A stretch of DNA of 64,000 nt, taken from assembly GCA_024398515.1 (NCBI GenBank), contig JAKSIZ010000003.1, positions 1 to 64,000 of the forward strand. The letters are read 5' to 3'. Below the pieces are notes generated by a model. It saw only the letters and a list, made by a program, of their open reading frames with translations, was not told the origin of the DNA and made no database searches. Shown piece by piece: positions 8,227 through 17,144 of this stretch. Both the position numbers and the translations under genes were made by a program. The stretch is from Bacteroidaceae bacterium (lineage in GTDB: Bacteria; Bacteroidota; Bacteroidia; Bacteroidales; Bacteroidaceae). How positions within the stretch are numbered: position 1 is the stretch's first letter; the number at the start of each line of letters is the position of its first letter.

Positions 8227-8275
8227 CAAATCTAAGGTACTGAAAAGCCCGGTATGGGTGGCAGTAACTGGATTT

Positions 8276-8358
8276 TCCGCCTTCACAAAGTCCGAAAAGA
8301 CGATTGAAAGAAATCGGTCAGCCGCTTTCACAAAGCCAGAAGGGCAACTGAAAGAAAA
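8276..8358. repeat. Two tandem copies of a ~38-bp stem-loop repeat
   Basis: Copies at 8276-8314 and 8321-8358 read CCGCTTTCACAAAGCC then GAAAGGCGACTGAAAG with mismatches. CTTTCA/TGAAAG and GCC/GGC pairs nest inside each unit. A third, cleaner copy is at 33775-33812. This is a dispersed REP-like sequence after the toxin-antitoxin-like cassette. Confidence 0.65.
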
Positions 8359-8409
8359 GAGAAATAAACCATAAACCTTAGTCCCCTTATCCCGCTCGAG
8401 TATAAAAGC

Positions 8410-8436
8410 AAAAAAAGGCAAGCCGAAGCCTGCCTT
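8410..8436 (-). terminator. Terminator of the CAZyme operon
   Basis: Stem GGCAAGC (8417-8423), loop CGAA, GCCTGCC (8428-8434). Reading on the minus strand it ends in a T-run (8410-8416), just after the 51-aa ORF. Confidence 0.8.
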
Positions 8437-8457
8437 CCTTATGCATAGTCACACGGT

Positions 8458-8613
8458 TTACCAACCGAAGTAATCGTCATTGTCTAAATATGAACCTTGC
8501 TCTTTTGAAAACTGAGTTTCGGTTTCGTTACCAAAGCCTGCAGACACTTCCATCAAACACTCTGATTTTACAGCAACCTCTATAGCCTTAGGCTGAATAT
8601 AAGTCTTTTTCAT
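8458..8613 (-). CDS. Small conserved-type ORF (51 aa) at the end of the CAZyme operon
   Basis: ATG at 8613, stop TAA 8458-8460. It starts MKKTYIQPKAIEVAVKSECL and ends SYLDNDDYFGW. It begins 12 nt after the stop of the CBM96-like gene and is followed at once by a terminator, so it is the last gene of the operon. Short Bacteroidales genes beginning MKKTYxxPK with an acidic tail recur in many genomes. I know of no assigned function. It has no obvious signal peptide. Confidence 0.6.
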   Translation of the reverse strand: MKKTYIQPKAIEVAVKSECLMEVSAGFGNETETQFSKEQGSYLDNDDYFGW

Positions 8614-8625
8614 ATTTCTTTCCTA

Positions 8626-10911
8626 TTATTTGTTAATATATGCCTTACCATTCTTGATTACAACGCCCTTGTAGTTGTCGTTTACACGAACACCATTGAG
8701 ATTGTAAGCAGAGCCTTGAGTTTTGAACATTGAACTTTCAACCTCTTCTATTCCTGTTGGAGTGCCTTCAAATGTAAACTCAATAGTTTCCTTTGCTGAT
8801 GTAGGGACTTTGTCTAATGGCAAGTAAGCCTTGTAAGCGCCAAGAGTTGTACCTGTGTAGAGTCCGAAGATTGGTTTTTCTGTTGTTGATTCACCTGAGA
8901 GGACGTATGCAACGTTTGCCTCACAAGGAGTTGCGAATGTCACTCCTGCGAACAAGTCAGTTACTGCTGCTGGAGTCTCAGCAGAGATAGCGAATATATG
9001 TTCGCCCTTGGCAGCCTTGACGATGACGCCAGTGTTGGCAGGGATTACATTTCCAGCCTCAATAGCTGTCAACGCAATCGAAGAAGCAGAAGCGCTGTTT
9101 GCATAGTAAGCAGTAGCGCCTGTTGGTACTGCCACTGCACAATCAAGATACATAGATGCCCAACCGAGTTCTGTTACGTCGAGGTTGAAGCTTCCTGTTG
9201 TGTATCTAACAGCAATGCCCTTAGACTTCAACTGCGAGATAGCCTCCCACTGTTCCTTCGTAGAGATTTCTCCCAACTCAACTTCTGTAATAGCATCGCC
9301 TGCCGTACCTGTACTTGCAAGGATAGTCTCAACACCAAGAGATCTGCCTACTTCCTGACCGTTCATTGTCAATACTGGCAACTGTGTTGACTTGTCAACC
9401 AAATTGAATATAATGGATGAAACTCCTAAACGACCGCTATACCCCCAGATAAAGAAGTCCTGTGTCTTGCCTGAATTCACGATGGTACTGAACCTACTGC
9501 CAACTTCTGTAACCGCTACTTGTGGATTTCCAGATCCGTCTGTATAAGAGTAAGTGCCTGTTGCATCAACCGACGTAACTCCAGCTACGCCTGTCCAATA
9601 GTCGATAAAGCCCTGAGTATCGGCAGTAACACTGATTGAAGAGAAATCAAGAATGTAGTCAGTACCTACGAGGAAGTTTTTACTTCCAAGGATACCTGAG
9701 TTCCAAACGCCGTCAATCGTGCCATTGATATATTGTGTACCTCTCAATGCTGCAATGTAATTTTTATTACCCCTAATAGTACTACCGTTAGCGGTAAGAT
9801 AATCCTTATCCACGTCAGAATCCGTAGCATCCATAGTCACAATGTTAATAGTTCTATGCTGTCCTGCTTTACCACCAGAAAAAGATGCATTCACTTTCAT
9901 TGAGACGATGTCTTTTGGATTATATCTACCAAGATAAAAAATTCCGGCATTTTCTGTCGTACAATAATATTGATTAGAAGAATTGCCCTTATTATCCACA
10001 AATGTCGTAGGACCTGTCTGATTATTTTCATTGGTTAGAAATACCTGCGGGGCACTTGTTGAAAGATCAACAGCCTTAGGGATAGATGTCGGAATAATCA
10101 GTCCGCTTTCTTTCTTCAGCAGTGTAACGATGAGCTTTGGTGCAACAGCTTCTTTGAACTCTGCCTCTGTCATGTTGAAATTAGTGAGCATCTGCTGGTA
10201 ACGTGTTACTGTGGCTCCCGTTTTTTCCCATGCAGAACCTTTCCACTGATATTCTTCAATTGTGCTTGTGCCGTAACCTGTAGCATCAGCGTCCTTTGAA
10301 AATGCACCAGCAAGGTTGCTTGTTCTCGCATGATTCAATGCGAGGACGAAGCCAAGGCTATTAGAGTTTGTGTTCTTGACATAATCCGTCAAGGCCTCAC
10401 TGGTTCCTGTACTCTGGAATTTTGTCAGGTCGTAAGGATAAACAGCCTCACGATTTGCAAGTGCGAAAGGTTTGTTGCCACCATTCTTAAGAGTAACATA
10501 TCCCAATTCATTTGATTCAGTGACATAGTTCTCCAATGAGACATCTTCCCATTTTGGACATTTAGACTCGCTCCATGCGTAGTCACATTTATAAAGATAA
10601 ACATTCTCGTTCACATTGCTGGAGTTTGTCAACTGAAGAACTACACTTTCAATGGCATAGCCACTTGCCAACTTTGCCCTGAGTTCAGAAATATTGTACT
10701 TCTGCAAAGCACAAAAACCATAGTTACAACCTGTACTTCCTGAGCCAAATTCATAGTCACCAGTATTGGCAGGATAAGCTTTGCCGTAGTCTTTTCTCAG
10801 TCGTACATCATCAGATGGCTTGATAACCATTGTCTCGGTTTCAGCCATCACACTGCCTATGCCTACGAACATTAGGCATAGAGAAAGAATAGATTTTGTT
10901 AATTTTCTCAT
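8626..10911 (-). CDS. Secreted CBM96/DNRLRE-like carbohydrate-binding protein, copy 2
   Basis: 761 aa from ATG 10911 (MRKLTKSILSLCLMFVG), signal peptide. It is a paralogue of the gene at 5035-6861: 558 bp spanning most of the CBM96-like domain are identical. The middle region matches at lower identity. This copy has an extra ~130-residue segment before the end (DVTELGWASMYLDCAVAVP ... IPANTGVIVKA ... AYLPLDKVP), a domain common on Prevotella secreted proteins. The tail is 'YNLNGVRVNDNYKGVVIKNG'. It sits 31 nt after the alginate-lyase-like gene and ahead of the 51-aa ORF, which puts it in the polysaccharide-degradation operon. Confidence 0.78.
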   Translation of the reverse strand: MRKLTKSILSLCLMFVGIGSVMAETETMVIKPSDDVRLRKDYGKAYPANTGDYEFGSGSTGCNYGFCALQKYNISELRAKLASGYAIESVVLQLTNSSNVNENVYLYKCDYAWSESKCPKWEDVSLENYVTESNELGYVTLKNGGNKPFALANREAVYPYDLTKFQSTGTSEALTDYVKNTNSNSLGFVLALNHARTSNLAGAFSKDADATGYGTSTIEEYQWKGSAWEKTGATVTRYQQMLTNFNMTEAEFKEAVAPKLIVTLLKKESGLIIPTSIPKAVDLSTSAPQVFLTNENNQTGPTTFVDNKGNSSNQYYCTTENAGIFYLGRYNPKDIVSMKVNASFSGGKAGQHRTINIVTMDATDSDVDKDYLTANGSTIRGNKNYIAALRGTQYINGTIDGVWNSGILGSKNFLVGTDYILDFSSISVTADTQGFIDYWTGVAGVTSVDATGTYSYTDGSGNPQVAVTEVGSRFSTIVNSGKTQDFFIWGYSGRLGVSSIIFNLVDKSTQLPVLTMNGQEVGRSLGVETILASTGTAGDAITEVELGEISTKEQWEAISQLKSKGIAVRYTTGSFNLDVTELGWASMYLDCAVAVPTGATAYYANSASASSIALTAIEAGNVIPANTGVIVKAAKGEHIFAISAETPAAVTDLFAGVTFATPCEANVAYVLSGESTTEKPIFGLYTGTTLGAYKAYLPLDKVPTSAKETIEFTFEGTPTGIEEVESSMFKTQGSAYNLNGVRVNDNYKGVVIKNGKAYINK
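10267..10824. repeat. 558-bp direct repeat, copy 2
   Basis: Identical to 6217-6774; see that copy. Same orientation, 4050 bp apart, with the DUF3791/DUF3990 cassette between them. Confidence 0.9.
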
Positions 10912-10942
10912 AATAAATAAATTTTAAAGTTAATACAATATT

Positions 10943-13417
10943 TTATCTCGCAATATACTTCTTTCCACGGTTGATAACGATGCCCTTATAGCCTTTGCCA
11001 ACCTTTATGCCTGTAGGACTTACTCCCTCGAGGCTCCCCTCGTTCCCCACAAGTGGGGATGAAAGGAAGTCTTGGTTGAGGTCGTTGATGCCTGTAGGAT
11101 CATTAATCAGGAACTTGTCTGCAGATGACGTTGCAGGCAGTTTAAGGTAAGCATGGTACATCGTAACGAGGTCTTTATTGCTCTTGTAGAATCCTGCTGG
11201 AGTAGTGCTGTCCTCGTTGAAGACATAGATAAGGTCGTCAAGTACGTCTTTTTGATCTTGGTATTTTCCTACAAGACTGCCAAAGAAGACATCGTCGTTG
11301 CTGTCGCTGCCTGTGCCGGAAAGAGATTTGCTGAATGCCTTTTCACTGTAGATTAGCACAGGATGGTCGGCCTTGAGGGTCTCGTTCTCCTTTGCCTCTG
11401 GAGTAAGAGTGAGGGTTTGTCCGTCGCAGTTTACTTTATATGCCGTAACGCCAGCAGGCATTTTCACGTCGAAAGGTGCAACGAATGTGGAGTATTTCGC
11501 TCCTTCTTCAACCTTCATTGTGAGCACGCGGAACTTTGTCTTCTCAACAGCAATACTCTTTATGTCAACATCATCAATGTCACCTTCAATGGTTACACGA
11601 AGCACCTTTGCACCGTTTGTCATCGTAAGCTGTCCGAGGGATAACTTCTCGTAACCGTCGGTTGCAGGTATCGACAATGAGACTTTGCCATTGGCATCGT
11701 CGGTCTGCACGGTAACTTTAGCTCCACCCTTGGACGCCTTGACGTATAGGCTGATACGATATCCGCCTCCAGACTTGACGGCTACGGTATAATTCTTCCA
11801 CGAAGTTGTGCCGTCATTGAAGTATGTGTGTCCGTTAGCCCCGTCTTTCTGTCCTGCGAGTGATGCTCCGACATAGTGGTCGTAGTCGGATGCAATAATT
11901 GTGCCAGGGAGTTGTGGCAAGCCAGGAACAAATTTGCCGTCAACCCACTGACCGCCGTCGCCTGCCATCCACGGTGTGCGCTCGCCAGTGAGACCACCCC
12001 ATCCGAGGTTCTCGTAATGGTGACCTGAGGCGTATTGTGCCTCATATCCACCATTGTCGGCAAAGTTGACCTGACGCATACGTGAAGTCCAGAGCATCTC
12101 GTCTTCTGGGATGCCGAGCTGCACCTTGAACATATTGTAAATGTCGTTTATACCCTGTCCGATATATGCTCCACGTCCATCAGTACTTGAACGTAAGCCC
12201 AACCAACGTCCGCAACGCATACGGCGCTGGATAAATTTGTTTTGATCTGTGATGGTGTTATAACCAGTATCTTCGACTGGCGTTGGCTCGAAGACTTCTG
12301 CCTGCTTACTATCACTCGACCAATAAGCGTAATTATTTTGTTTATTAAGGTATGAAAGGTTGTAACGGGATTCGTATTCCATGCCTTTGAGGAAACGATT
12401 CTCTACGCCAAGTCCGAAGTCGAGGTGGAAGAGGTCTTCACCCTGATTCCATGCAACACGTGTAATCACACTGAGCATCATCAAGCCAGCCATGACGTGT
12501 CCCTGGTCACGGCACTGCTCTTGATTCTGACCGTTTTCATATATGTAATATTTTATCTCGTCATCGAAGCCATAATCTTCTACGCCACCTGAGGTGAGTT
12601 CACTTGGCTGCCACTCTATGTAGTTGCCGTTAGATGAAACCTTGCCGGAAGACGTAGAGGTGCGCGGTCCTGAAGGGAAAGGCAAATCGCCCTCTGGATG
12701 CGGCATACTCTTGAGTTTACGTATTGCTCGCTCATACATAGTTTCATTGTCGAGAAAGATTGCCATGGAGAGCAGCCCGCGCATTGCGCAGATACCCTGA
12801 TTGCCATGACGACCGCTGTCGCCATTGAAAATGTTCCAATAGAAAGTGATGCCGTTTTTGCTATCATCGCCTGAAGCATACTTTTCATAATAGTTCTCAG
12901 TATTGCTATAGCCTGGATAGACAAGCATATCCTTGAAAGCCTGCTGGTCTTCCTGTGACCATCCTTCATAATCACGCATAAGTTCAGCAGCATCAATAAG
13001 TGCAAAGACCTTTCCATTATCAAGAGGTCCTGTGCCACGGCTGCTGCAGTTCTTCAGGTTCCGGTAAGCATTGAGTATGGCAACAGCACGGTCGGCATAA
13101 CTCTTGATGCCCTCAATCTTCCAGACGAGAGCTTGCTGAAGTGCTGCACGTCCGTCGGTACCAACAGTACCATTGAATTGACTTTCTTTAATTTGTGTTA
13201 ACATGTCGCGCGCTCCACGGCTGGTGTATGCGTCACCCTTCATGCGCTGATACTCGGAATAGAAAGGTTCTTTCTTAGCAGCCACCATTGCCTTCATGCG
13301 GTCAAGGTCGGACTGATTGAAGATTGTGCCAGGATGCACAAAATCCCTTGCTGACACTTTGCATGTGATACATACCAAAAGGATGGCAAATACAATTAGT
13401 TTTCTAAATGTTCCCAT
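10943..13417 (-). CDS. Secreted alginate-lyase-like polysaccharide lyase
   Basis: 824 aa from ATG 13417 (MGTFRKLIVFAILLVCITC), signal peptide; 53 residues of open frame upstream are rejected because they overlap the preceding gene. Residues ~28-430 are an alginate-lyase-like alpha/alpha-toroid (FVHPGTIFNQSDLDRMKAM, NGDSGRHGNQG, EQCRDQGHVMAGL). A CBM6-like beta-sandwich (~540-650, YVGASLAGQKDG ... GGYRISLYVKAS) follows. The C-terminus is a Prevotella-type beta segment and tail 'GYKGIVINRGKKY'. Near the end, 'SSPLVGNEGSLEGVSP' is encoded by a dispersed G/C-palindromic repeat. It likely cleaves uronic-acid polysaccharides. It starts 22 nt after the upstream lyase/GH28-like gene. Confidence 0.78.
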   Translation of the reverse strand: MGTFRKLIVFAILLVCITCKVSARDFVHPGTIFNQSDLDRMKAMVAAKKEPFYSEYQRMKGDAYTSRGARDMLTQIKESQFNGTVGTDGRAALQQALVWKIEGIKSYADRAVAILNAYRNLKNCSSRGTGPLDNGKVFALIDAAELMRDYEGWSQEDQQAFKDMLVYPGYSNTENYYEKYASGDDSKNGITFYWNIFNGDSGRHGNQGICAMRGLLSMAIFLDNETMYERAIRKLKSMPHPEGDLPFPSGPRTSTSSGKVSSNGNYIEWQPSELTSGGVEDYGFDDEIKYYIYENGQNQEQCRDQGHVMAGLMMLSVITRVAWNQGEDLFHLDFGLGVENRFLKGMEYESRYNLSYLNKQNNYAYWSSDSKQAEVFEPTPVEDTGYNTITDQNKFIQRRMRCGRWLGLRSSTDGRGAYIGQGINDIYNMFKVQLGIPEDEMLWTSRMRQVNFADNGGYEAQYASGHHYENLGWGGLTGERTPWMAGDGGQWVDGKFVPGLPQLPGTIIASDYDHYVGASLAGQKDGANGHTYFNDGTTSWKNYTVAVKSGGGYRISLYVKASKGGAKVTVQTDDANGKVSLSIPATDGYEKLSLGQLTMTNGAKVLRVTIEGDIDDVDIKSIAVEKTKFRVLTMKVEEGAKYSTFVAPFDVKMPAGVTAYKVNCDGQTLTLTPEAKENETLKADHPVLIYSEKAFSKSLSGTGSDSNDDVFFGSLVGKYQDQKDVLDDLIYVFNEDSTTPAGFYKSNKDLVTMYHAYLKLPATSSADKFLINDPTGINDLNQDFLSSPLVGNEGSLEGVSPTGIKVGKGYKGIVINRGKKYIAR
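11030..11070. repeat. C-rich palindromic repeat inside a coding sequence
   Basis: On the minus strand, CTTTCATCCCCACTTGTGGGG followed by a GAGGGGAGCC stretch. It is the same family as 20481-20522, 34926-35010 and 54100-54137, and is translated in frame near the end of the lyase. Confidence 0.6.
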
Positions 13418-13439
13418 TGTTGTCTTGTTTTTTGTTATA

Positions 13440-16001
13440 TTACTTAAATATGATATTTTCAACATGTTCGTTGACATAGAAGCCTGCCATATCGGAGGTC
13501 TTGAACCATCCTTTCTTTCCCTCCATCTTATCGAAAATCTTACGGCCGTTGATGCGAAGATTTTCGAATATGACATTCTTTACCTTGTGTGCCTCGTCGT
13601 AACCTGAGATGATAGACATATCCGGCTGCTTGCCGTAATAGCGTATGTTGCGGAAGAGGATGTCCTCAACGCTTTTGCCAGGAGCACTGCAATACTTGCT
13701 GTTATACACAGTCTTTACATGGCAGATGCTTCCCTGCAGTATATCCTCAATGCGAATATTATCGAACACAACATCCTTGACCACATTGTTATCACCACAG
13801 TTTATGCCGATGCATCCCTGATAGTCAATCTGAGGTTCACTGTGGCAGATTATGTCTATGTTTTCGTATTTGAGGTTTGCTATCGTATCGCACTTCTCGC
13901 TTCTGCTGCCAGCTCCATGAATACCGATCATTATGGCATGAGCAACATCAGCCCAAAGAGTCGAGTTCTTCATTGTTACATTATACACATTGCCTTTGAA
14001 ACCTTTTGGATGAGTGGCGTATGCAGTGGTGCAATCATCTGAGTTGCGGCAGAACACGCGGTCGTAAGTCACATTACTGCTTGCAAAGACATTCAGCCCA
14101 TCGCCCCAACCTGGATGTGAGATGGAACGTACATCGTGAAGCGTAACGCCATCACTATCGCCTATCGGGCACGTATTCAGTATCATTCCGTCAATCAGTA
14201 CGTTCTTGCTTCTATGCACATGGCAGCCTTCATATCCATCAGCAGGACGAGCAATGCCACGACCAAGAATGGAGACATTCTCGGCATCCTCTATGCAGAA
14301 TGTGCCAGTGAAATATGAACCTGGAGCGAGATACAGCGTTGTATTCGACGGCACCTTTATCTTCTTATCCTCATATAATCCTGGTGCGTAGTATATGAAC
14401 TTGCGCTTTGCTGCCTTGGCTTCTACCTTTGCCTGCTTCATGTCTATCGTTGGATGAGATGTGAAAATCAAAAGGTTGTCGGTATAGTCTTCGTCAAACT
14501 CTACGCTGACATTCTCAGGTTGGAAGAGAAGAAACTGCACAGTTGAGTCGTTCTTGATGTTGCAGATTACTCCGCGATAGTCAGGGCGCACACGTGCCGT
14601 CTTGAACTTCTTGTTCTTGCACACCACCTTAATATATACATCGCCTACGAAATCGAAATATGCGTATGATATTTCCGAAACCTTATGCTTTGGCGCAGCA
14701 TTGACTCTTGCCATGTATGTGTCAATCTTTGTCCACTCCTTTTCGCCACGCGGCTGGATATAGACATCATAGTCGTGCTTCAGCGGTGCCCCTGCAGGTG
14801 CGGCATACGTGAATGTCTTGTGCATCTTCGGTGATTCCTTTCCGCCCGGTGCCTTGGTTTTCATATCAACCTCCGTACCCTGATAATACAGTAATGCCCC
14901 TGCACCGACACGGTCAACGCTGCCTATGGTATGTATGTCCCTTAAACCTCCAGCCTTGCCAAGCACCATTGAGGTGTAAGGCATCGTAAGGCCTTTGCGA
15001 CCGACGTAATGATTGTATGCTATCTCGTAGATGGTTGAGAACTTGCCTCGCGACATCTGTCCTGGCTCCTTCCAGTCGTTGTAGAGACCTGTGCAGTCAG
15101 TCCACTGCGTGAAAGGAACGTCATAGCCAAGGTTATATTTCGCCATGTACTCATATCCCTTCAACAGTCGATTGTCAAGTGCCCCCCATAGATCGTCGCC
15201 TTGACTCCATGCCATCTCACACGTCTCGGCGAGTGTTCCAACGCCAAGTTGTGCATGTCCCTGGTCGCGACCTGTCTCCTGACATTGTCCGGTCTCGCTT
15301 ATATAATAAGGTAACATTCCATTGTCCGACGCACCTTGGAAACCTTTATTGCCGTATGCCATGCCTCCCAAGTAATAACTTTTCGCTGCATCATACATAT
15401 CACGATTGTCTGTATAGATAGCTATTGCCATCCTCATCTTATTGACTATCGCTCCCCAGTTGCCATTTGCGTATGGACTGTTTGCCTCGAACTTGTCTAT
15501 CACCGGAACAAACGAACGGTATAGCATTTCCTTTACAGCATTGTTGTCAATCTCCTCGCGCATCAGTTCGCAGGCATTGACAAGCATGTAACCTTGCAGA
15601 CAACACAGCGGAGCATCGTGACCGTCAAGGCTATTCAATGTTGCTGCATACGCATTAATTATCTGCACAGCCTTATCTGCATTGCCCCTGTTCCCTGTCA
15701 GACGGTACATCAATGCATTGAAATATGCCGCCGACATGTCGTTCTCGCTTCCGCCCTTCGTACGTGCAAACTTCCCATCGCGTGCAACCGTCTCGTATGG
15801 ACCTGCCAACTTGTAATCATCTTTAGCAAGCCTCGACGCCTGCAACGACTTGAATGCCGTGATGGCTGGTTCTGTATTACTTGCGATGTAGCCTTTCATC
15901 CTATCTATTGACTCCTTTGTATTCAACAAACCAGGATGAACAAACCCTTGCGCACTAAGGTTCGCAACAAACAATAAAATAATAATTCCTAATTGTCTCA
16001 T
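13440..16001 (-). CDS. Secreted two-domain enzyme: alginate-lyase-like plus GH28/GH49-like beta-helix
   Basis: 853 aa from ATG 16001 (MRQLGIIILLFVANLSAQ), signal peptide. Residues ~18-370 repeat the fold of the next gene: FVHPGLLNTKESIDRMKGY, CQETGRDQGHAQLGVG, WSQGDDLW. Residues ~480-853 are a right-handed parallel beta-helix (LYLAPGSYFTGTF, NVLIDGMILNTCPIGDSDGV, GWGDGLNV, RNSDDCTTAY, IGIHGAG) like polygalacturonases and dextranases; the 'DD' is the likely catalytic pair. Fusing a lyase and a hydrolase suits an acidic heteropolymer such as pectin. It is first of four genes (16001 to 8458) with 12-31-nt gaps. An ECF sigma gene lies immediately upstream. Confidence 0.78.
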   Translation of the reverse strand: MRQLGIIILLFVANLSAQGFVHPGLLNTKESIDRMKGYIASNTEPAITAFKSLQASRLAKDDYKLAGPYETVARDGKFARTKGGSENDMSAAYFNALMYRLTGNRGNADKAVQIINAYAATLNSLDGHDAPLCCLQGYMLVNACELMREEIDNNAVKEMLYRSFVPVIDKFEANSPYANGNWGAIVNKMRMAIAIYTDNRDMYDAAKSYYLGGMAYGNKGFQGASDNGMLPYYISETGQCQETGRDQGHAQLGVGTLAETCEMAWSQGDDLWGALDNRLLKGYEYMAKYNLGYDVPFTQWTDCTGLYNDWKEPGQMSRGKFSTIYEIAYNHYVGRKGLTMPYTSMVLGKAGGLRDIHTIGSVDRVGAGALLYYQGTEVDMKTKAPGGKESPKMHKTFTYAAPAGAPLKHDYDVYIQPRGEKEWTKIDTYMARVNAAPKHKVSEISYAYFDFVGDVYIKVVCKNKKFKTARVRPDYRGVICNIKNDSTVQFLLFQPENVSVEFDEDYTDNLLIFTSHPTIDMKQAKVEAKAAKRKFIYYAPGLYEDKKIKVPSNTTLYLAPGSYFTGTFCIEDAENVSILGRGIARPADGYEGCHVHRSKNVLIDGMILNTCPIGDSDGVTLHDVRSISHPGWGDGLNVFASSNVTYDRVFCRNSDDCTTAYATHPKGFKGNVYNVTMKNSTLWADVAHAIMIGIHGAGSRSEKCDTIANLKYENIDIICHSEPQIDYQGCIGINCGDNNVVKDVVFDNIRIEDILQGSICHVKTVYNSKYCSAPGKSVEDILFRNIRYYGKQPDMSIISGYDEAHKVKNVIFENLRINGRKIFDKMEGKKGWFKTSDMAGFYVNEHVENIIFK

Positions 16002-16143
16002 TTCTTTCTTGTTCTTTTGTTTTGTTTAATTGTCCTTTTCCATTTAGATACAGCAGAGATTCCGTTGTCTCACGACAAAGAATCGTCTGCTATCGTATCC
16101 ATGGATATCAATACTAACCAAATAAAAACTTATGAAAAAACTA

Positions 16144-16647
16144 TTATACTATCTTTCTTAAACTTTCTCTTACTATTTTTCTTCCTCTCAATTGATGGCA
16201 TTCCACCGTGCGACGGCTTATGCCAAGTTCGGCAGCTATTTCGTCAATAGTCATTCCTTCTTCACGCGTCATCTTATATACGCGCATGGCTGCAGGCGAA
16301 AGGCGGAACATTGCCTGATGTTCCTTCTCGGCTATGTCCTTTGCACATGCCACTTGTTCGGGTGTCAAGGCATGTTTTTCCTTCATCGCGTCGTACATAT
16401 AGGAATAGATCTCCTGACGCTTGTAATGACGACGAATGTGGTCGATTACCAGATTGTTTGCAATTGTGAACAGCAGACTCTTCAACGATTCCTTGCAAAT
16501 CACGTCGCAATCCAACAGACGAACAAAGGTGTCCTGCAATATGTCCGACGCTTCTTCTTTGTCGTTGATGCGATTGCAGATGTAGTGATGTAATGCCGAA
16601 GAATAGACATTGAACGCTTCCGTTATCAAAAAATGTCTTGCTTGCAT
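16144..16647 (-). CDS. ECF-type RNA polymerase sigma factor
   Basis: 167 aa from ATG 16647 (MQARHFLITEAFNVY). The earlier ATG at 16686 overlaps the -7 box, so it is rejected. Region 2 'DKEEASDILQDTFVRLL' and 'FTIANNLVIDHIRRH' and region 4 'MTIDEIAAELGISRRTVECH' are typical ECF motifs. It lies 142 nt upstream of the lyase operon on the same strand and probably regulates or is co-transcribed with it. No anti-sigma or SusC/SusD gene is adjacent, unlike classic polysaccharide loci. Confidence 0.9.
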   Translation of the reverse strand: MQARHFLITEAFNVYSSALHHYICNRINDKEEASDILQDTFVRLLDCDVICKESLKSLLFTIANNLVIDHIRRHYKRQEIYSYMYDAMKEKHALTPEQVACAKDIAEKEHQAMFRLSPAAMRVYKMTREEGMTIDEIAAELGISRRTVECHQLRGRKIVRESLRKIV

Positions 16648-16683
16648 AAGGCGTTGTCGTTTTAGATTTTTATTTATTTGTTG

Positions 16684-16691
16684 CAAAGGTA
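16684..16691 (-). promoter_or_regulatory. -7 box of the ECF sigma gene
   Basis: TAccTTTG on the minus strand; a TTTG lies 23 nt upstream, a little long. Start of transcription near 16677 places ATG 16686 upstream of the mRNA. Confidence 0.55.
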
Positions 16692-16959
16692 AGTTTTTTC
16701 GTTATAAAAAGTTTCAAATTTTGCTCAAACTAAATCCATACTATTATAAATGGCATTCATGATTTTCATTCGTTTGTTTATCAACAATTTATGTAAAGTC
16801 CATCTAAATTAGACGGACTTCATGAACTCCAAGAAAATTATTTTTAAGTGCATTTAAACCTCAAACATACCATACTTTTAAGGGAGATATTTTTTAATCT
16901 TTTGCTTCGTAGGGCGGCAGGTTTTGGCATGATTTTCTCGACTTGTTCGCTTGCATTGC

Positions 16960-17062
16960 TCAAGTTGAACGCTTAACTACGCCAAACATTGCTGCAATGT
17001 TCGGACCAACATTGCTACAATGTTAGAGTCAACATTGCAGCAATGTTTTTCCGAGTATAAGG
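16960..17062. repeat. Tri-palindrome element A (AACATTGCTGCAATGTT type)
   Basis: Three 17-bp palindromes AACATTGC-n-GCAATGTT at 16985-17001, 17008-17024 and 17031-17047. The second has one changed base, giving GCTACAATG. The spacers CGGACC and AGAGTC are 6 bp each, so the period is exactly 23 bp. GAACGCTTAA (16967-16976) lies to the left and GTATAAGGCTCG to the right. Outside it, the 497-bp gap 16648-17144 holds only the ECF promoter and AT-rich sequence. Confidence 0.9.
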
Positions 17063-17144
17063 CTCGTTTTTATAAAGCTTATCGTTCGAACCCAGAAAAT
17101 TCTACGCTCGCCTCACAAAAATATATGCGAATGAGTTTGTCTTC

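Noticed and set aside
10330..10515. Identical 61-aa plus-strand frames at 6280 and 10330 as a duplicated small gene
   Set aside because: They are antisense to the 558-bp repeat of the CBM96-like genes; identity comes from that duplication.
13418..13576. 53-residue N-terminal extension of the alginate-lyase-like protein
   Set aside because: It overlaps the end of the upstream gene and precedes a clear signal peptide at ATG 13417.
16985..17047. CRISPR array
   Set aside because: Three palindromic units with 6-bp spacers; spacers are far too short, and no cas genes are present.
17088..17102. tRNA T-loop-like GTTCGAACCC
   Set aside because: No matching acceptor, D or anticodon arms within 80 bp.
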